NCBI GenBank assembly: GCA_024636985.1
Contig: JAGXFY010000015.1
Location: forward strand, 3,795-67,794
DNA: 64,000 nt
Direction of reading: 5' to 3'
Source: Petrocella sp024636985
GTDB lineage: Bacteria > Bacillota > Clostridia > Lachnospirales > Vallitaleaceae
In this document: positions 23,930 through 32,624 of the stretch, piece by piece
Position numbering within the stretch: the stretch's first letter is position 1
Layout of the letters: each line of letters begins with the position of its first letter
Program-made: the position numbers and the translations under genes
Notes under the pieces: model-generated
Told to the model about the DNA's origin: nothing
Database searches by the model: none
Seen by the model: the letters and a program-made list of their open reading frames with translations, nothing else

Positions 23930-23971
23930 AAAGCATCAGGTTCACAATTTTCATTGTGAGTCTGATGCTTT
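23930..23971 (+). terminator. Terminator of gnd-zwf-cyclase
   Basis: AAAGCATCAG and CTGATGCTTT enclose TTCACAAT/ATTGTGAG, giving a stem of about 18 bp. Confidence 0.85.
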
Positions 23972-23985
23972 GTTAATTAGTAACG

Positions 23986-24040
23986 ACTAAATTGCTTGGC
24001 AGTGGTAACGGGTGTTACGGACGCACGAGGCAACTTGCTT
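23986..24040 (+). other. Possible structured leader
   Basis: TTGC and GGCAA enclose GGTAAC...GTTACGG, giving a potential small folded RNA ahead of the DUF1858 substrate-binding gene at 24104. It does not match a riboswitch I know. Confidence 0.2.
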
Positions 24041-24045
24041 TATAA

Positions 24046-24068
24046 TCATGGTTAAAGAGTCGAAACCA
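24046..24068 (+). repeat. Remnant of the palindromic element end
   Basis: ATGGTTAAAGAGTCGAAACC closely resembles the terminal repeat at 16598 (ATGGTTATAGGGTCGAAACT). No second end follows, so it would be a solo terminus. Confidence 0.35.
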
Positions 24069-24103
24069 TAGATATACTATAATAAAGAAAGAAGGCGTTA
24101 AAT

Positions 24104-25348
24104 ATGAATGCTTATTTTGACATAAAAGATACAGTCTATAACATAACCCATAGATACGAAGAAGCCATAGCTCTACTTGTGGCTGTTGGTATAGATCAGA
24201 TGAAGGATGTTGCCCAAAGAGAGACCATAGGAAAAACAATTAGTCTTGAGATGGTATTACAACTTAAGGAAGTCGATGTTAAAACTTTTGAGGATCGATT
24301 GGTTGAAGCGATAGAAGAAAATACTAAAGGTGTTGATCAAGGCTTACGTATAAAAGAGAAAAAAGAAAATCCTATGATTAAAGTTGAAGGTGTTTTGCCT
24401 TGTCCGGTAAAAATACCCTTAATAGAAGGGTTTGAAAACTGGTTACAAACCCAAGATGAACAATGGGTTCATGACCTGGATTATAACTTCAAAGCGGCGT
24501 CAATGGGTGTTGATTGGCTTAAGGGAACGTTAGAAGCATCCACATCTGTCGATACAATATCAGATTTATTTATTTCTGCTGGATTTGACTTATTTTTTGA
24601 TCGACAATTAATGGGCAAATATAGGGCACAAAATGCCTTTAAGGATTACGCACCAATAAAGGCATATCATCAAGATTTTAATCATGAAGGATTACAACTA
24701 AAAGATCCTGCTGGTCATTACGCCATGCTTGGCGTTGTACCGGCTATATTCCTAGTGAATACATCAGAATTAGGAACAAGAAAAGCACCAACTTCATGGA
24801 AAGAATTGCTAGAACCGGAATATGAGAACTCAGTGTCTTTACCTATAGGTGATTTTGATTTATTCAATGCGATCCTCTTGAACATATACAAGAACTATGG
24901 TGAAACAGGGATTCAAAAACTTGGCAAATCTTTATTAAAAAGCATGCATCCATCAGAAATGGTAAAATCTCATATTAAAAAAACGAACCGGCCGGCTATA
25001 ACGATTATGCCTTATTTTTTCACAAAGATGATCAAAGCAGGTGGACCGATGGAAGCCGTATGGCCAAGAGATGGTGCAATTATCAGTCCGATTTTTATGT
25101 TATCTAAAGCAAGTAAACAGAAAGAGCTTCAGCCGATTATTGACTTCTTCACATCTAAAGAGGTAGGAGAGATCCTCTCACATCAAGGTCGGTTTCCAAG
25201 TGTTCATCCTGAGGTAGATAATATGGTTCCACAGACTAACCCATATATGTGGCTGGGTTGGGAATTTATCAATGATAATGACATCGGTCAACTCATCAAA
25301 AAACTCGAAGAGCTATTTGATAACAGTAGTGGTAGGAGGCAAAAATGA
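24104..25348 (+). CDS. Cytosolic substrate-binding-like protein with N-terminal DUF1858-like domain
   Basis: This 414-residue protein has a small helical domain at residues 1-60 (FDIKDTVYNITHRYEEAIAL and VAQRETIGKTISLEMVLQL), of the DUF1858 / hybrid-cluster-associated type. A type 2 periplasmic-binding-protein fold follows (from about 105), with VPAIFLVNTSELGTRKAPTS, SWKELLEPEY and SPIFMLSKASKQKELQPII, as in iron/polyamine binders. There is no signal peptide or lipobox, so it appears cytosolic, which is unusual for this fold. AGAAGG precedes the ATG. It overlaps the GTPase gene by four bases. Confidence 0.8.
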   Translation: MNAYFDIKDTVYNITHRYEEAIALLVAVGIDQMKDVAQRETIGKTISLEMVLQLKEVDVKTFEDRLVEAIEENTKGVDQGLRIKEKKENPMIKVEGVLPCPVKIPLIEGFENWLQTQDEQWVHDLDYNFKAASMGVDWLKGTLEASTSVDTISDLFISAGFDLFFDRQLMGKYRAQNAFKDYAPIKAYHQDFNHEGLQLKDPAGHYAMLGVVPAIFLVNTSELGTRKAPTSWKELLEPEYENSVSLPIGDFDLFNAILLNIYKNYGETGIQKLGKSLLKSMHPSEMVKSHIKKTNRPAITIMPYFFTKMIKAGGPMEAVWPRDGAIISPIFMLSKASKQKELQPIIDFFTSKEVGEILSHQGRFPSVHPEVDNMVPQTNPYMWLGWEFINDNDIGQLIKKLEELFDNSSGRRQK

Positions 25349-26046
25349 ATCTAGTAACCATATCAGGCCCACCATCATCAGGTAAGACATCGATTATATT
25401 AAAAACAATTCAAGCGGTTCAAAACAGGGGATTAAAAGTAGGCGTGGTTAAATTTGACTGTCTTTATACCGATGATGATTTACTCTATGAAAAGGCAGGC
25501 GTTCCGGTAAAAAAAGGCCTATCCGGAGCCTTGTGTCCGGACCATTTCTTTGTCAGTAATATTGAGGAAGTTGTGCAATGGGGTAGAAGGCAAGACCTAG
25601 ATCTACTAATCACTGAAAGTGCAGGTCTTTGCAATCGTTGTTCCCCTTATATTAAGGAAATTCAAGCGATTTGTGTTATTGATAATTTGAGTGGTATTAA
25701 TACACCAAAAAAAATAGGACCAATGTTAAAATCAGCGGATATAGTAGTGATTACAAAAGGGGATATCGTTTCTCAAGCAGAACGTGAAGTATTTGCCTCA
25801 AAAGTAAGTTCAGTAAACCCACAAGCCATTGTTATGCATATCAATGGTTTGACCGGCCAAGGTGCTTATGAGCTCAGTACGCTTCTATATGATGAAAAAG
25901 AAGATGTGCTTACAGTCAAAGGTAAGGAATTAAAGTTTTCGATGCCTTCAGCTTTATGCTCTTACTGTCTAGGAGAAACACGGATAGGCGATGACTATCA
26001 AATGGGTAACGTAAGAAAAATGGAATTGGGTGAAAAAAATGATTGA
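25345..26046 (+). CDS. Cys-rich G3E-type GTPase (HypB/CobW-like)
   Basis: This 233-residue protein starts with the P-loop SGPPSSGKTSIILKTI and has LLITESAGLCNRCSP (Walker B-like with CxxC) and VVITKGDIVS (guanine-binding TKxD), the order seen in HypB/CobW metallochaperone GTPases. A further CSYC pair near residue 212 and GALCPDHF add possible metal ligands. It probably inserts or delivers a metal or cluster by GTP hydrolysis; the client is unknown. It overlaps both neighbours by a few bases and so is tightly co-translated. Confidence 0.8.
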   Translation: MNLVTISGPPSSGKTSIILKTIQAVQNRGLKVGVVKFDCLYTDDDLLYEKAGVPVKKGLSGALCPDHFFVSNIEEVVQWGRRQDLDLLITESAGLCNRCSPYIKEIQAICVIDNLSGINTPKKIGPMLKSADIVVITKGDIVSQAEREVFASKVSSVNPQAIVMHINGLTGQGAYELSTLLYDEKEDVLTVKGKELKFSMPSALCSYCLGETRIGDDYQMGNVRKMELGEKND

Positions 26047-27061
26047 TGGTAAAATACTTAAGAATATGACTTTGGATGATTTATTGCTTCGATACCCATT
26101 TGTAATCACGTATTTTGATAACAATAAGTTGGATATTGAAGGTTATGGTACGATGACCTTTGATGAATACTTAGGACAGTTTGATGAAGATTACGTAGAA
26201 ACATGGGCAATGGACAAAGACAAAATTAAAGAAGACCTTTTGGCATATATTCTTCAAATGCTTAGTTTTTTAGGATTAAAAGATGAACAATCGGTTGGTT
26301 CTATCACCATTTTACCCGGACAAGATAAATCCGGACATAAAGAAGCATTTGAAGCCATCACTATAAAAAGTGGGGATATTGTATCAATTGTCGGACCGAC
26401 CGGTTCCGGAAAAAGCAGATTGCTGGCAGATATTGAGTGGACGGCCAATTTTGATACACCTACAAAAAGAGGTGTTTTGATTAACGGTGCAATAGCAGAT
26501 ACCAAATGGCGGTTTTCTTCAAGTAATAAATTGGTAGCACAGTTATCACAAAATATGAATTTTGTCATGGACTTAACGGTAGAGGAATTCCTAGAACTCC
26601 ATGCAAAAAGCCGTATGGTTGAAAATGTGGATCAAGTCATTAACACTATATTGGAATCTGCCAATCAGCTGGCGGGTGAGCAATTTATGAGAACAACACC
26701 TGTAACAGCACTCAGTGGTGGCCAATCAAGAGCCTTAATGATTGCAGATACGGCCATACTCAGTACGTCACCGATTGTTTTGATTGATGAAATCGAAAAT
26801 GCAGGTATAGATCGGAAAAAAGCGCTAAAACTACTGGTAAGCAGTGAGAAAATCGTTCTCATAGCGACCCACGATCCTACATTAGCATTGATGGCGGATC
26901 AAAGAATTATAATAAAAAATGGTGGTATTCACAAAATCATTTCAACGGATGATGAAGAAAAAATGATTCTTTCAGAGCTAGAAAAGCTAGATAAGATTGT
27001 TGGGAATCTTAGGCATAATCTTAGATTGGGCAATCGAATTGATCAATCCATGTTTGTCTAG
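26039..27061 (+). CDS. ABC ATPase with N-terminal DUF1858-like domain, no membrane partner
   Basis: This 340-residue protein has an N-terminal domain of about 85 residues (NMTLDDLLLRYPFVITYFDN) resembling DUF1858. An ABC ATPase follows: Walker A GPTGSGKS (about 120), Q-loop region, signature LSGGQSRA, Walker B IVLIDEIENAG and the H-loop ATHD. No permease gene is adjacent, and the substrate-binding partner is cytosolic. So this is more likely a soluble ATPase in metallocentre assembly than a transporter. The Met at 26039 overlaps the GTPase stop by eight bases. hcp lies 200 bases downstream. Confidence 0.78.
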   Translation: MIDGKILKNMTLDDLLLRYPFVITYFDNNKLDIEGYGTMTFDEYLGQFDEDYVETWAMDKDKIKEDLLAYILQMLSFLGLKDEQSVGSITILPGQDKSGHKEAFEAITIKSGDIVSIVGPTGSGKSRLLADIEWTANFDTPTKRGVLINGAIADTKWRFSSSNKLVAQLSQNMNFVMDLTVEEFLELHAKSRMVENVDQVINTILESANQLAGEQFMRTTPVTALSGGQSRALMIADTAILSTSPIVLIDEIENAGIDRKKALKLLVSSEKIVLIATHDPTLALMADQRIIIKNGGIHKIISTDDEEKMILSELEKLDKIVGNLRHNLRLGNRIDQSMFV

Positions 27062-27263
27062 ATAGACACATAAATGACAAAGAAGAAGTTTATACTGTTT
27101 CATGTGGGCTTGTCTTCTTATGTATTGGTCGGTAACATAAGATACCGATTAATTTCTTTAAGTAGGTTATAATTTTATCATAGTTAATCATGATAGATTA
27201 GCGAATCAGCCGGTTAAGAGATAAGAATCGGCAATAATAAATCAATTATATGGAGGTATTCTA

Positions 27264-28886
27264 ATGAGTATGTTTTGTTATCAATGTCAAGAAGCAGCAA
27301 AAGGAACCGGATGTGATGTTATAGGGGTTTGTGGTAAAGATGAAGAAGTATCAAATCTCCAAGACCTTCTAATTTATTCTACAAAAGGTATTGCAGATAT
27401 TGTTGTAAAAGGTGGACTCGATATAGCAAGCCTTGGAAAGACCAATGAGATTGTACTGGACAGTTTGTTTAAGACCATCACCAACGCAAACTTTGATCCT
27501 GAAGCGATACGTGCACAAATAAGACAAAACCTAGAAATCAGAGATGATCTAAGAAATGTTGTAGAAGCGGATTTTCATGATGCAGCTACTTTCACAGTAT
27601 CAACGGACGCATCCATGGATGCCAAAGCCGTTTCAGTTGGTGTCCTATCGACTGAGAATGAAGATGTTAGATCACTTAGAGAATTAATTATCTATGGACT
27701 AAAAGGATATGCAGCTTATGCGCAACATGCTTTAAACCTAGGTAAAGAAGATAATGACCTTTATGCATTTACATATGAAGCTTTAGCAGCTACCCTTGAT
27801 GATACTTTATCAGCGGATGATTTGGTGGCACTTACAATGAAAACAGGAGAATATGGCGTGAAGGCAATGGCGCTTCTTGATGAAGCCAATACAACGGCTT
27901 ACGGCAATCCTGAATTATCCAAAGTTAATATTGGTGTTAGAAATAACCCAGCAATCTTGATTTCCGGTCATGATTTGAATGATATGGAAATGCTACTTGA
28001 ACAAACCAAAGGTACAGGTGTTGATGTTTATACCCATAGTGAGATGTTGCCGGCTAACTATTATCCTAAGTTTAAAGCTTATGAGAACTTAGTAGGTAAT
28101 TATGGTAATGCTTGGTGGAAACAAAAAGAAGAGTTTGCCTCCTTTAATGGTCCAATCTTGTTTACAACCAATTGTATTGTACCGCCAAAAGGTGAGACGG
28201 TTAAGAGAATTTTTACAACCGGTGCTGCAGGATTCCCAGGGTCTACACATATAGTAACGGATGAAAACGGTCAAAAAGACTTTTCACAAATCATAGAAAT
28301 GGCAAAAAAGCTACCATCACCTACAGAAATTGAAACAGGAGAAATCGTGGGTGGATTCGCTCATGCACAAGTATTCGCCCTTGCAGATAAAGTTGTAGAT
28401 GCCGTTAAATCAGGTGCTATTAAGAAATTCTTTGTTATGGCAGGTTGTGACGGCCGTATGAAGGATCGTGACTACTATACAGAGTTTGCAAATGAGCTAC
28501 CTAAAGACACAGTAATTCTTACAGCAGGTTGTGCAAAGTATAGATACAATAAACTTCCACTTGGTGATATCGGTGGTATACCAAGAGTCTTAGATGCCGG
28601 TCAGTGTAACGACTCATACTCACTTGCGGTAATAGCATTAAAGCTCAAAGAGATTTTTGAACTTAATGATATTAATGAACTCCCTATTGCTTATAATATT
28701 GCATGGTATGAGCAAAAAGCAGTCATCGTTTTATTGGCACTTCTATCACTCGGTGTCAAAAATATTCACTTAGGTCCAACGTTACCAGCCTTTTTATCAC
28801 CTAATGTTGCAAAAGTTCTTATTGATACATTCGGTATAGCAGGAATTGGAACCGTTGATGAAGATATCAAATTATTTATGGCATAA
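27264..28886 (+). CDS. hcp: Hydroxylamine reductase / hybrid cluster protein
   Basis: This 540-residue protein carries the N-terminal cluster ligands CYQCQEAAKGTGCDVIGVCG (C-x2-C-x8-C-x5-C) and the hybrid-cluster ligands in the C-terminal half, for example ISGHDLNDMEMLL, FTTNCIVPP, MAGCDGR, TAGCAKYRYN and DAGQCNDSYS. Hcp reduces nitric oxide or hydroxylamine and protects anaerobes from nitrosative stress. TATGGAGG precedes the ATG. The preceding three-gene module, whose members carry DUF1858-like domains, may serve its maturation. Confidence 0.95.
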   Translation: MSMFCYQCQEAAKGTGCDVIGVCGKDEEVSNLQDLLIYSTKGIADIVVKGGLDIASLGKTNEIVLDSLFKTITNANFDPEAIRAQIRQNLEIRDDLRNVVEADFHDAATFTVSTDASMDAKAVSVGVLSTENEDVRSLRELIIYGLKGYAAYAQHALNLGKEDNDLYAFTYEALAATLDDTLSADDLVALTMKTGEYGVKAMALLDEANTTAYGNPELSKVNIGVRNNPAILISGHDLNDMEMLLEQTKGTGVDVYTHSEMLPANYYPKFKAYENLVGNYGNAWWKQKEEFASFNGPILFTTNCIVPPKGETVKRIFTTGAAGFPGSTHIVTDENGQKDFSQIIEMAKKLPSPTEIETGEIVGGFAHAQVFALADKVVDAVKSGAIKKFFVMAGCDGRMKDRDYYTEFANELPKDTVILTAGCAKYRYNKLPLGDIGGIPRVLDAGQCNDSYSLAVIALKLKEIFELNDINELPIAYNIAWYEQKAVIVLLALLSLGVKNIHLGPTLPAFLSPNVAKVLIDTFGIAGIGTVDEDIKLFMA

Positions 28887-28914
28887 GTTAAGCTAACCAT
28901 ATATTATAAAATTA

Positions 28915-29040
28915 ACAAGAAAAGAAGCTCCGCTTCGTTATGAGCTCTGCTCATATTTCTGAACGGTTCGAAAGGAAAGGACCTTGATCGTTAATGCGAT
29001 GCTTCAACGCATTAACATGACGTAGACTTTCCTAGAGAAT
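28915..29040 (-). repeat. Hairpin repeat with constant flanks and variable stem, copy A
   Basis: Read on the minus strand: AGGAAAGTC, then a hairpin GTTAATGCG-TTGAAGCAT-CGCATTAAC, then TCAAGGTCCTTTCCT, TCGAACCGTTCAGAAATATG, AGCAGAGCTCATAACGAAGC and TTCTTTTCTTGTT. The outer AGGAAAG and CTTTCCT pair. Copy B at 63851-63976 has the same flanks but a different stem. There is no open frame. Confidence 0.7.
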
Positions 29041-29045
29041 AAAAA

Positions 29046-29076
29046 AGCGCCAATCCGGTATAACTGGATTGGCGCT
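29046..29076 (-). terminator. Terminator between hcp and plsC (both directions)
   Basis: GCGCCAATCC and GGATTGGCGC around GGTATAACT form a perfect 10-bp stem, with six A before and TTT after; on the minus strand it ends in T6 and serves plsC. Confidence 0.85.
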
Positions 29077-29095
29077 TTCATGTATTTCTCTAGTA

Positions 29096-29812
29096 TTATT
29101 GTAAATCTGCGATTGGTGCCATAATAATACCACGAACAGTTTCAGATAGATTATCTTGTTCTTCTTTGCTTAATAGATGAGGATAGATTGGATCATGAAC
29201 GATGATACGTACATGATCTTTTGTGATGGCTTTTTTTGCCTCATACATCTTAAATGATCCGTCTATGGTGATGGGAACAATAGGGACACCGGCTTTAATA
29301 CCTAGCTTTAGACTGCCTTTTCGAAATTCAGCCATCGTGTAGCTCATTGAACGTGTACCTTCAGGAAAGATGACCAAAGTCTTACCGTTTTTTAAATCTT
29401 CAACACCTTGTAATATGACTTTCAAAGATTGTTTTAGGTTGCCACGGTCCAAGAAAAGACAACCCATGACACGCATCCAGTGACTTATAAGCGGTACTTT
29501 TGACAATTCGATTTTTGCTACATAAGCTTTAGGTTTTGGTAGGTATCCAAGCAATAAAGGAATATCATAGTAGCTTTGGTGGTTGCTAACATATAGAACA
29601 TTTCCTTCTGGTAGCTTATAAAGATCCACCAATTCGACTTTACTTGATGAGAGAGCAACCATTAAACGACCCCACGATGCTGTCATCTTATTAAGATAAG
29701 TGTATTGATACTTTTTGCCAAATAGACCGATAAAAAGATACCAAAGATAAGCAAATCCGGAAAGTAGAAGATATGAAACAAGTACAAAATAAAAAAAGTA
29801 AGTTCTAATCAT
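29096..29812 (-). CDS. plsC: 1-acyl-sn-glycerol-3-phosphate acyltransferase
   Basis: This 238-residue membrane enzyme transfers an acyl chain to lysophosphatidate to make phosphatidate. It has an N-terminal hydrophobic helix (FYFVLVSYLLLSGFAYLWYL), NHQSYYDIP (the NHx4D catalytic motif), CLFLDRGNLKQSL, FPEGTRSMS (glycerol-phosphate binding) and GVPIVPITIDGS. TTGGAGGACAAC precedes the Met at 29812. The GGDEF-type gene lies upstream on the same strand. Confidence 0.9.
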   Translation of the reverse strand: MIRTYFFYFVLVSYLLLSGFAYLWYLFIGLFGKKYQYTYLNKMTASWGRLMVALSSSKVELVDLYKLPEGNVLYVSNHQSYYDIPLLLGYLPKPKAYVAKIELSKVPLISHWMRVMGCLFLDRGNLKQSLKVILQGVEDLKNGKTLVIFPEGTRSMSYTMAEFRKGSLKLGIKAGVPIVPITIDGSFKMYEAKKAITKDHVRIIVHDPIYPHLLSKEEQDNLSETVRGIIMAPIADLQ

Positions 29813-29832
29813 GTTGTCCTCCAATAAAGTAG

Positions 29833-30864
29833 TTAAGTATTTGTTCGATGTAGTGATAAATCCATTTCTGCTGCTTTAATGACCTCTGTCAGAGTATTAT
29901 AATCAAAGTTTGCCCTGCCGACAAGTAGGGATAAGTCACTTTCTACATATTTGGTAAGCAATTCTTCGAAAGCATTCTGAATGCGCAATAAAAATACATT
30001 GACTTGACTTATATTTGTATGGCTTAAAAGCAGAAGAAAGGTATTACCGCCATAGCGAAAACATAAGTCATTGGATCTCGTATTGTTTCTCATAAGATTA
30101 GCAAGCGTCTTAATGAATGCATCACCAGCAAAAATGCCGTTTTTTTGATTGAACGCTTTAAAATTTTCAAGTTCAATCATTATTAAGGTATACCTATCCT
30201 GTTGGCCATGATGTGTTTCAAATAACGCTTGAAGTTGTTTGAGGCCATACGTACGACTGTATAGACCGGTTAATTCATCATAGATACTTTTTCGATTATA
30301 CTTTCTCGTGACTTCGAAATAATTATAAATAAGCATGACAATTACGGTCAATAATAACAGTGCAATAACGGAATATCTTAAAAAGGTCAGTAAATAGCTT
30401 GAAAGGTTAGCATAGGTTATTGTGAAGGACAAGGGCCACCTGACTTTAATATACATGAGTAAAACAGCAAAGATTAGAAATAATATGGGCAGTATGAACT
30501 CACGTCTGTACTCAACCAATAAGAAGGTAATAATTAAGAATAGGATGCTTGAGTAGGGCATTGTTTTGAAGGCATTGGAGGATGTCATCCATGCAACAGG
30601 GAAATAAATAAAATCCAAAAATAGAATAAAACAAATTTTAATATAGTGGGGGTGCCCAGTGGTGTTTAATAGTATGAGACAAGTGGTACAAAACAAAATG
30701 AAACCAATTGAGATGACGGTAGCAAGAGGTTCATAGCCTGAAAAAATGCCCAAAAGCAGAACTATAAAACCGAGAATTGAAAAAGCAACTAAGAGAAAAC
30801 GAAGGGCAACATACTGAATTTTTTCGTTTTTCTCATGATCTAAAAAGGAATAGACCAAATTCAT
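29833..30864 (-). CDS. Membrane protein with degenerate GGDEF domain
   Basis: This 343-residue protein has six to seven N-terminal membrane helices (about residues 20-180) and a C-terminal GGDEF-type domain (IYDELTGLYSRTYGLKQL, then KNGIFAGDAFIKTLANL). The catalytic motif reads GGNTF in RYGGNTFLLLLSH, so the Asp and Glu needed for c-di-GMP synthesis are missing. The inhibitory I-site RxxD is kept exactly five residues upstream (RSND). It is likely a c-di-GMP receptor rather than a synthase. The gene is 20 bases upstream of plsC, likely in one transcript. Confidence 0.8.
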   Translation of the reverse strand: MNLVYSFLDHEKNEKIQYVALRFLLVAFSILGFIVLLLGIFSGYEPLATVISIGFILFCTTCLILLNTTGHPHYIKICFILFLDFIYFPVAWMTSSNAFKTMPYSSILFLIITFLLVEYRREFILPILFLIFAVLLMYIKVRWPLSFTITYANLSSYLLTFLRYSVIALLLLTVIVMLIYNYFEVTRKYNRKSIYDELTGLYSRTYGLKQLQALFETHHGQQDRYTLIMIELENFKAFNQKNGIFAGDAFIKTLANLMRNNTRSNDLCFRYGGNTFLLLLSHTNISQVNVFLLRIQNAFEELLTKYVESDLSLLVGRANFDYNTLTEVIKAAEMDLSLHRTNT

Positions 30865-31075
30865 ATTATCAAACCCCCTGTATCTATCTATATATTAACC
30901 ATTTAATTTTAAAATCAAAATTAAGTTTCTCTAAATCTCATTATATCATACAATAAAAAGGCTGCCTATCTCAAATGGCTGATGCATAATTGAAAACTTG
31001 TTGGCTATTATGTGTGATTGTGTGTATAATAGTGTAAGAATAAAGATGGGAATAATGAAGAGAAGGAGAATGAAG

Positions 31076-31789
31076 ATGTTAGGAACTTATGTAAATGCGG
31101 GCGTCATACTACTAGGAAGCATTATAGGTATCTTAGTAAAAAATGGGCTTAAAGATCGATATAAATGGATAGTAATGCATGGTGTTGGCTTGTCTGTTAT
31201 GTTTATCGGTATTGCAACAACTCTAAACGGTATGATGAATGGTGGAGAACCGATATTGTTTATTATCAGCTTGGTGCTGGGTGGTATCTTTGGTGAGTGG
31301 GTCAATATTGAGAAAAGACTGGAGCAACTGGGCCTTTTCTTACAGAGTAAAGTCGGTAACGGTGAGCATAATATTGCCCAAGGCTTCGTCACGGCAAGTC
31401 TTTTGTTTTGTGTTGGAACGATGGCCATCTTAGGGTCACTTGAGAGTGGGCTTAGAGGCAATCATGATATGCTATATGCTAAATCCGTATTAGACGGTGT
31501 TACCTCGATTATTCTAACATCTTCTCTAGGCATTGGTGTTATTTTTTCATCTGTATCCGTATTACTCTATCAAGGTGCTATTGTTTTATTTGCATCCCGT
31601 CTAGAACCTGTATTAACAGGAGAAGTGATACGAGAGATTTCCATTATTGGTGGTATATTGATTTTTAGTCTGGGGCTCAGCCTATTAGAAATAAAAAAAG
31701 TTAAAACAGCCAATTTACTACCTGCAATACTGATTCCGCCAATTTATTTCATGTTAATCTTACCTCTAATAGAGATGCTATTTGCTTAA
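31076..31789 (+). CDS. DUF554-family membrane protein
   Basis: This 237-residue protein has about seven membrane helices and matches DUF554: GTYVNAGVILLGSIIGILVK, IATTLNGMMNGGEPILFIIS, SLVLGGIFGEWVNIEKRLE and FCVGTMAILGSLESGLRGNH. The role is unknown; a transporter function has been proposed for the family. AGAAGGAG precedes the Met at 31076, which I prefer over the in-frame upstream Met codons that lack spacing. Confidence 0.88.
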   Translation: MLGTYVNAGVILLGSIIGILVKNGLKDRYKWIVMHGVGLSVMFIGIATTLNGMMNGGEPILFIISLVLGGIFGEWVNIEKRLEQLGLFLQSKVGNGEHNIAQGFVTASLLFCVGTMAILGSLESGLRGNHDMLYAKSVLDGVTSIILTSSLGIGVIFSSVSVLLYQGAIVLFASRLEPVLTGEVIREISIIGGILIFSLGLSLLEIKKVKTANLLPAILIPPIYFMLILPLIEMLFA

Positions 31790-31817
31790 TATAGAAGAAA
31801 CATAACAGATTATGAAG

Positions 31818-32624
31818 CTATTTCGTACTGGACTTTTTTAAGTCCAGTATTTTTTTGCTGATTTTTACCTTTTTATAAATGGCTGCATAGGCTTCTTGAT
31901 TCATATCAACGATATAATTTTTGGGAAAATCTTTTCGAACAATGCCATTTTTGTGAAGATAATCAATGGCCTTGTTATAGGCAATAGCAGCGGTAGCACT
32001 ATCCTTATAGCGTCCAATTACATAATTTCCATGAATATTTAGGGTGGACTTGTAAATAGGTGCGACCAAAGAACGCTCAAGTATAACGCCGTAATAAGGA
32101 TTGATGACCTGTATGTTATCATACCTTAGGTTATGTATATCGCCATCTACAAAACGATGGTCACGGCCTAAGACACTGTGATTTTTAACACCATAACGGC
32201 TCATGATGTTGACTTGCATACCGTAGTCGTTCACAAAATAATATCCTTGGCGTTTATGAATCTTATGATTGGCATAATAAAAAAGATCTTGAATATCAAA
32301 GAAAAGCTCTTCAGTATATGAAATAAAATAGGAAAAATAGTTTTTATGCATATAAATAGGTGTGGAAAAATAGTAGTGGTGATCTCTATAGTTCATAAGC
32401 ACTACCCATTTATCAAAAGCTAAACACATATCATCTTCATAATCATAGATAGTCAAATGAGGCGAGCTAATGATTTTTTTGGCGAGCAGATACCCATTGT
32501 GGGCTAAAATTGAAGATTCAAAACTGCCGAGACTAATATGACGGCCATCATAAGTTATGGAAGAACGGTAATATTTTTGACCATTTTTCTTAACACTTTC
32601 ATAAACACCTGGTAAAGATTGCAT
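31818..32624 (-). CDS. AP2-domain protein with degenerate HNH-like centre
   Basis: This 268-residue protein begins GVYESVKKNGQKYYRSSITY and DGRHISLGSFESSILAHNGY (about residues 5-50), an AP2-like DNA-binding domain. The centre (about 140-185) has SVLGRDHRFVDGDIHNLRYD and NIQVIN, resembling the HNH region of AP2/HNH homing endonucleases with key His residues in doubt. A second AP2-like segment follows (GNYVIGRYKDSATAAIAYNK). It may be a domesticated homing endonuclease acting as a DNA-binding regulator. It stands alone. Confidence 0.6.
   Translation of the reverse strand: MQSLPGVYESVKKNGQKYYRSSITYDGRHISLGSFESSILAHNGYLLAKKIISSPHLTIYDYEDDMCLAFDKWVVLMNYRDHHYYFSTPIYMHKNYFSYFISYTEELFFDIQDLFYYANHKIHKRQGYYFVNDYGMQVNIMSRYGVKNHSVLGRDHRFVDGDIHNLRYDNIQVINPYYGVILERSLVAPIYKSTLNIHGNYVIGRYKDSATAAIAYNKAIDYLHKNGIVRKDFPKNYIVDMNQEAYAAIYKKVKISKKILDLKKSSTK
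31826..31856 (+). terminator. Terminator shared by two convergent genes
   Basis: TACTGGACTT and AAGTCCAGTA around TTTT, then T7. It ends the DUF554 gene and also overlaps the last codons of the minus-strand AP2-like gene. Confidence 0.85.

Noticed and set aside
28961..28972. GGTTCGAA as a tRNA T-arm
   Set aside because: No acceptor stem, anticodon arm or D-arm is found around it; the sequence is part of the hairpin repeat.
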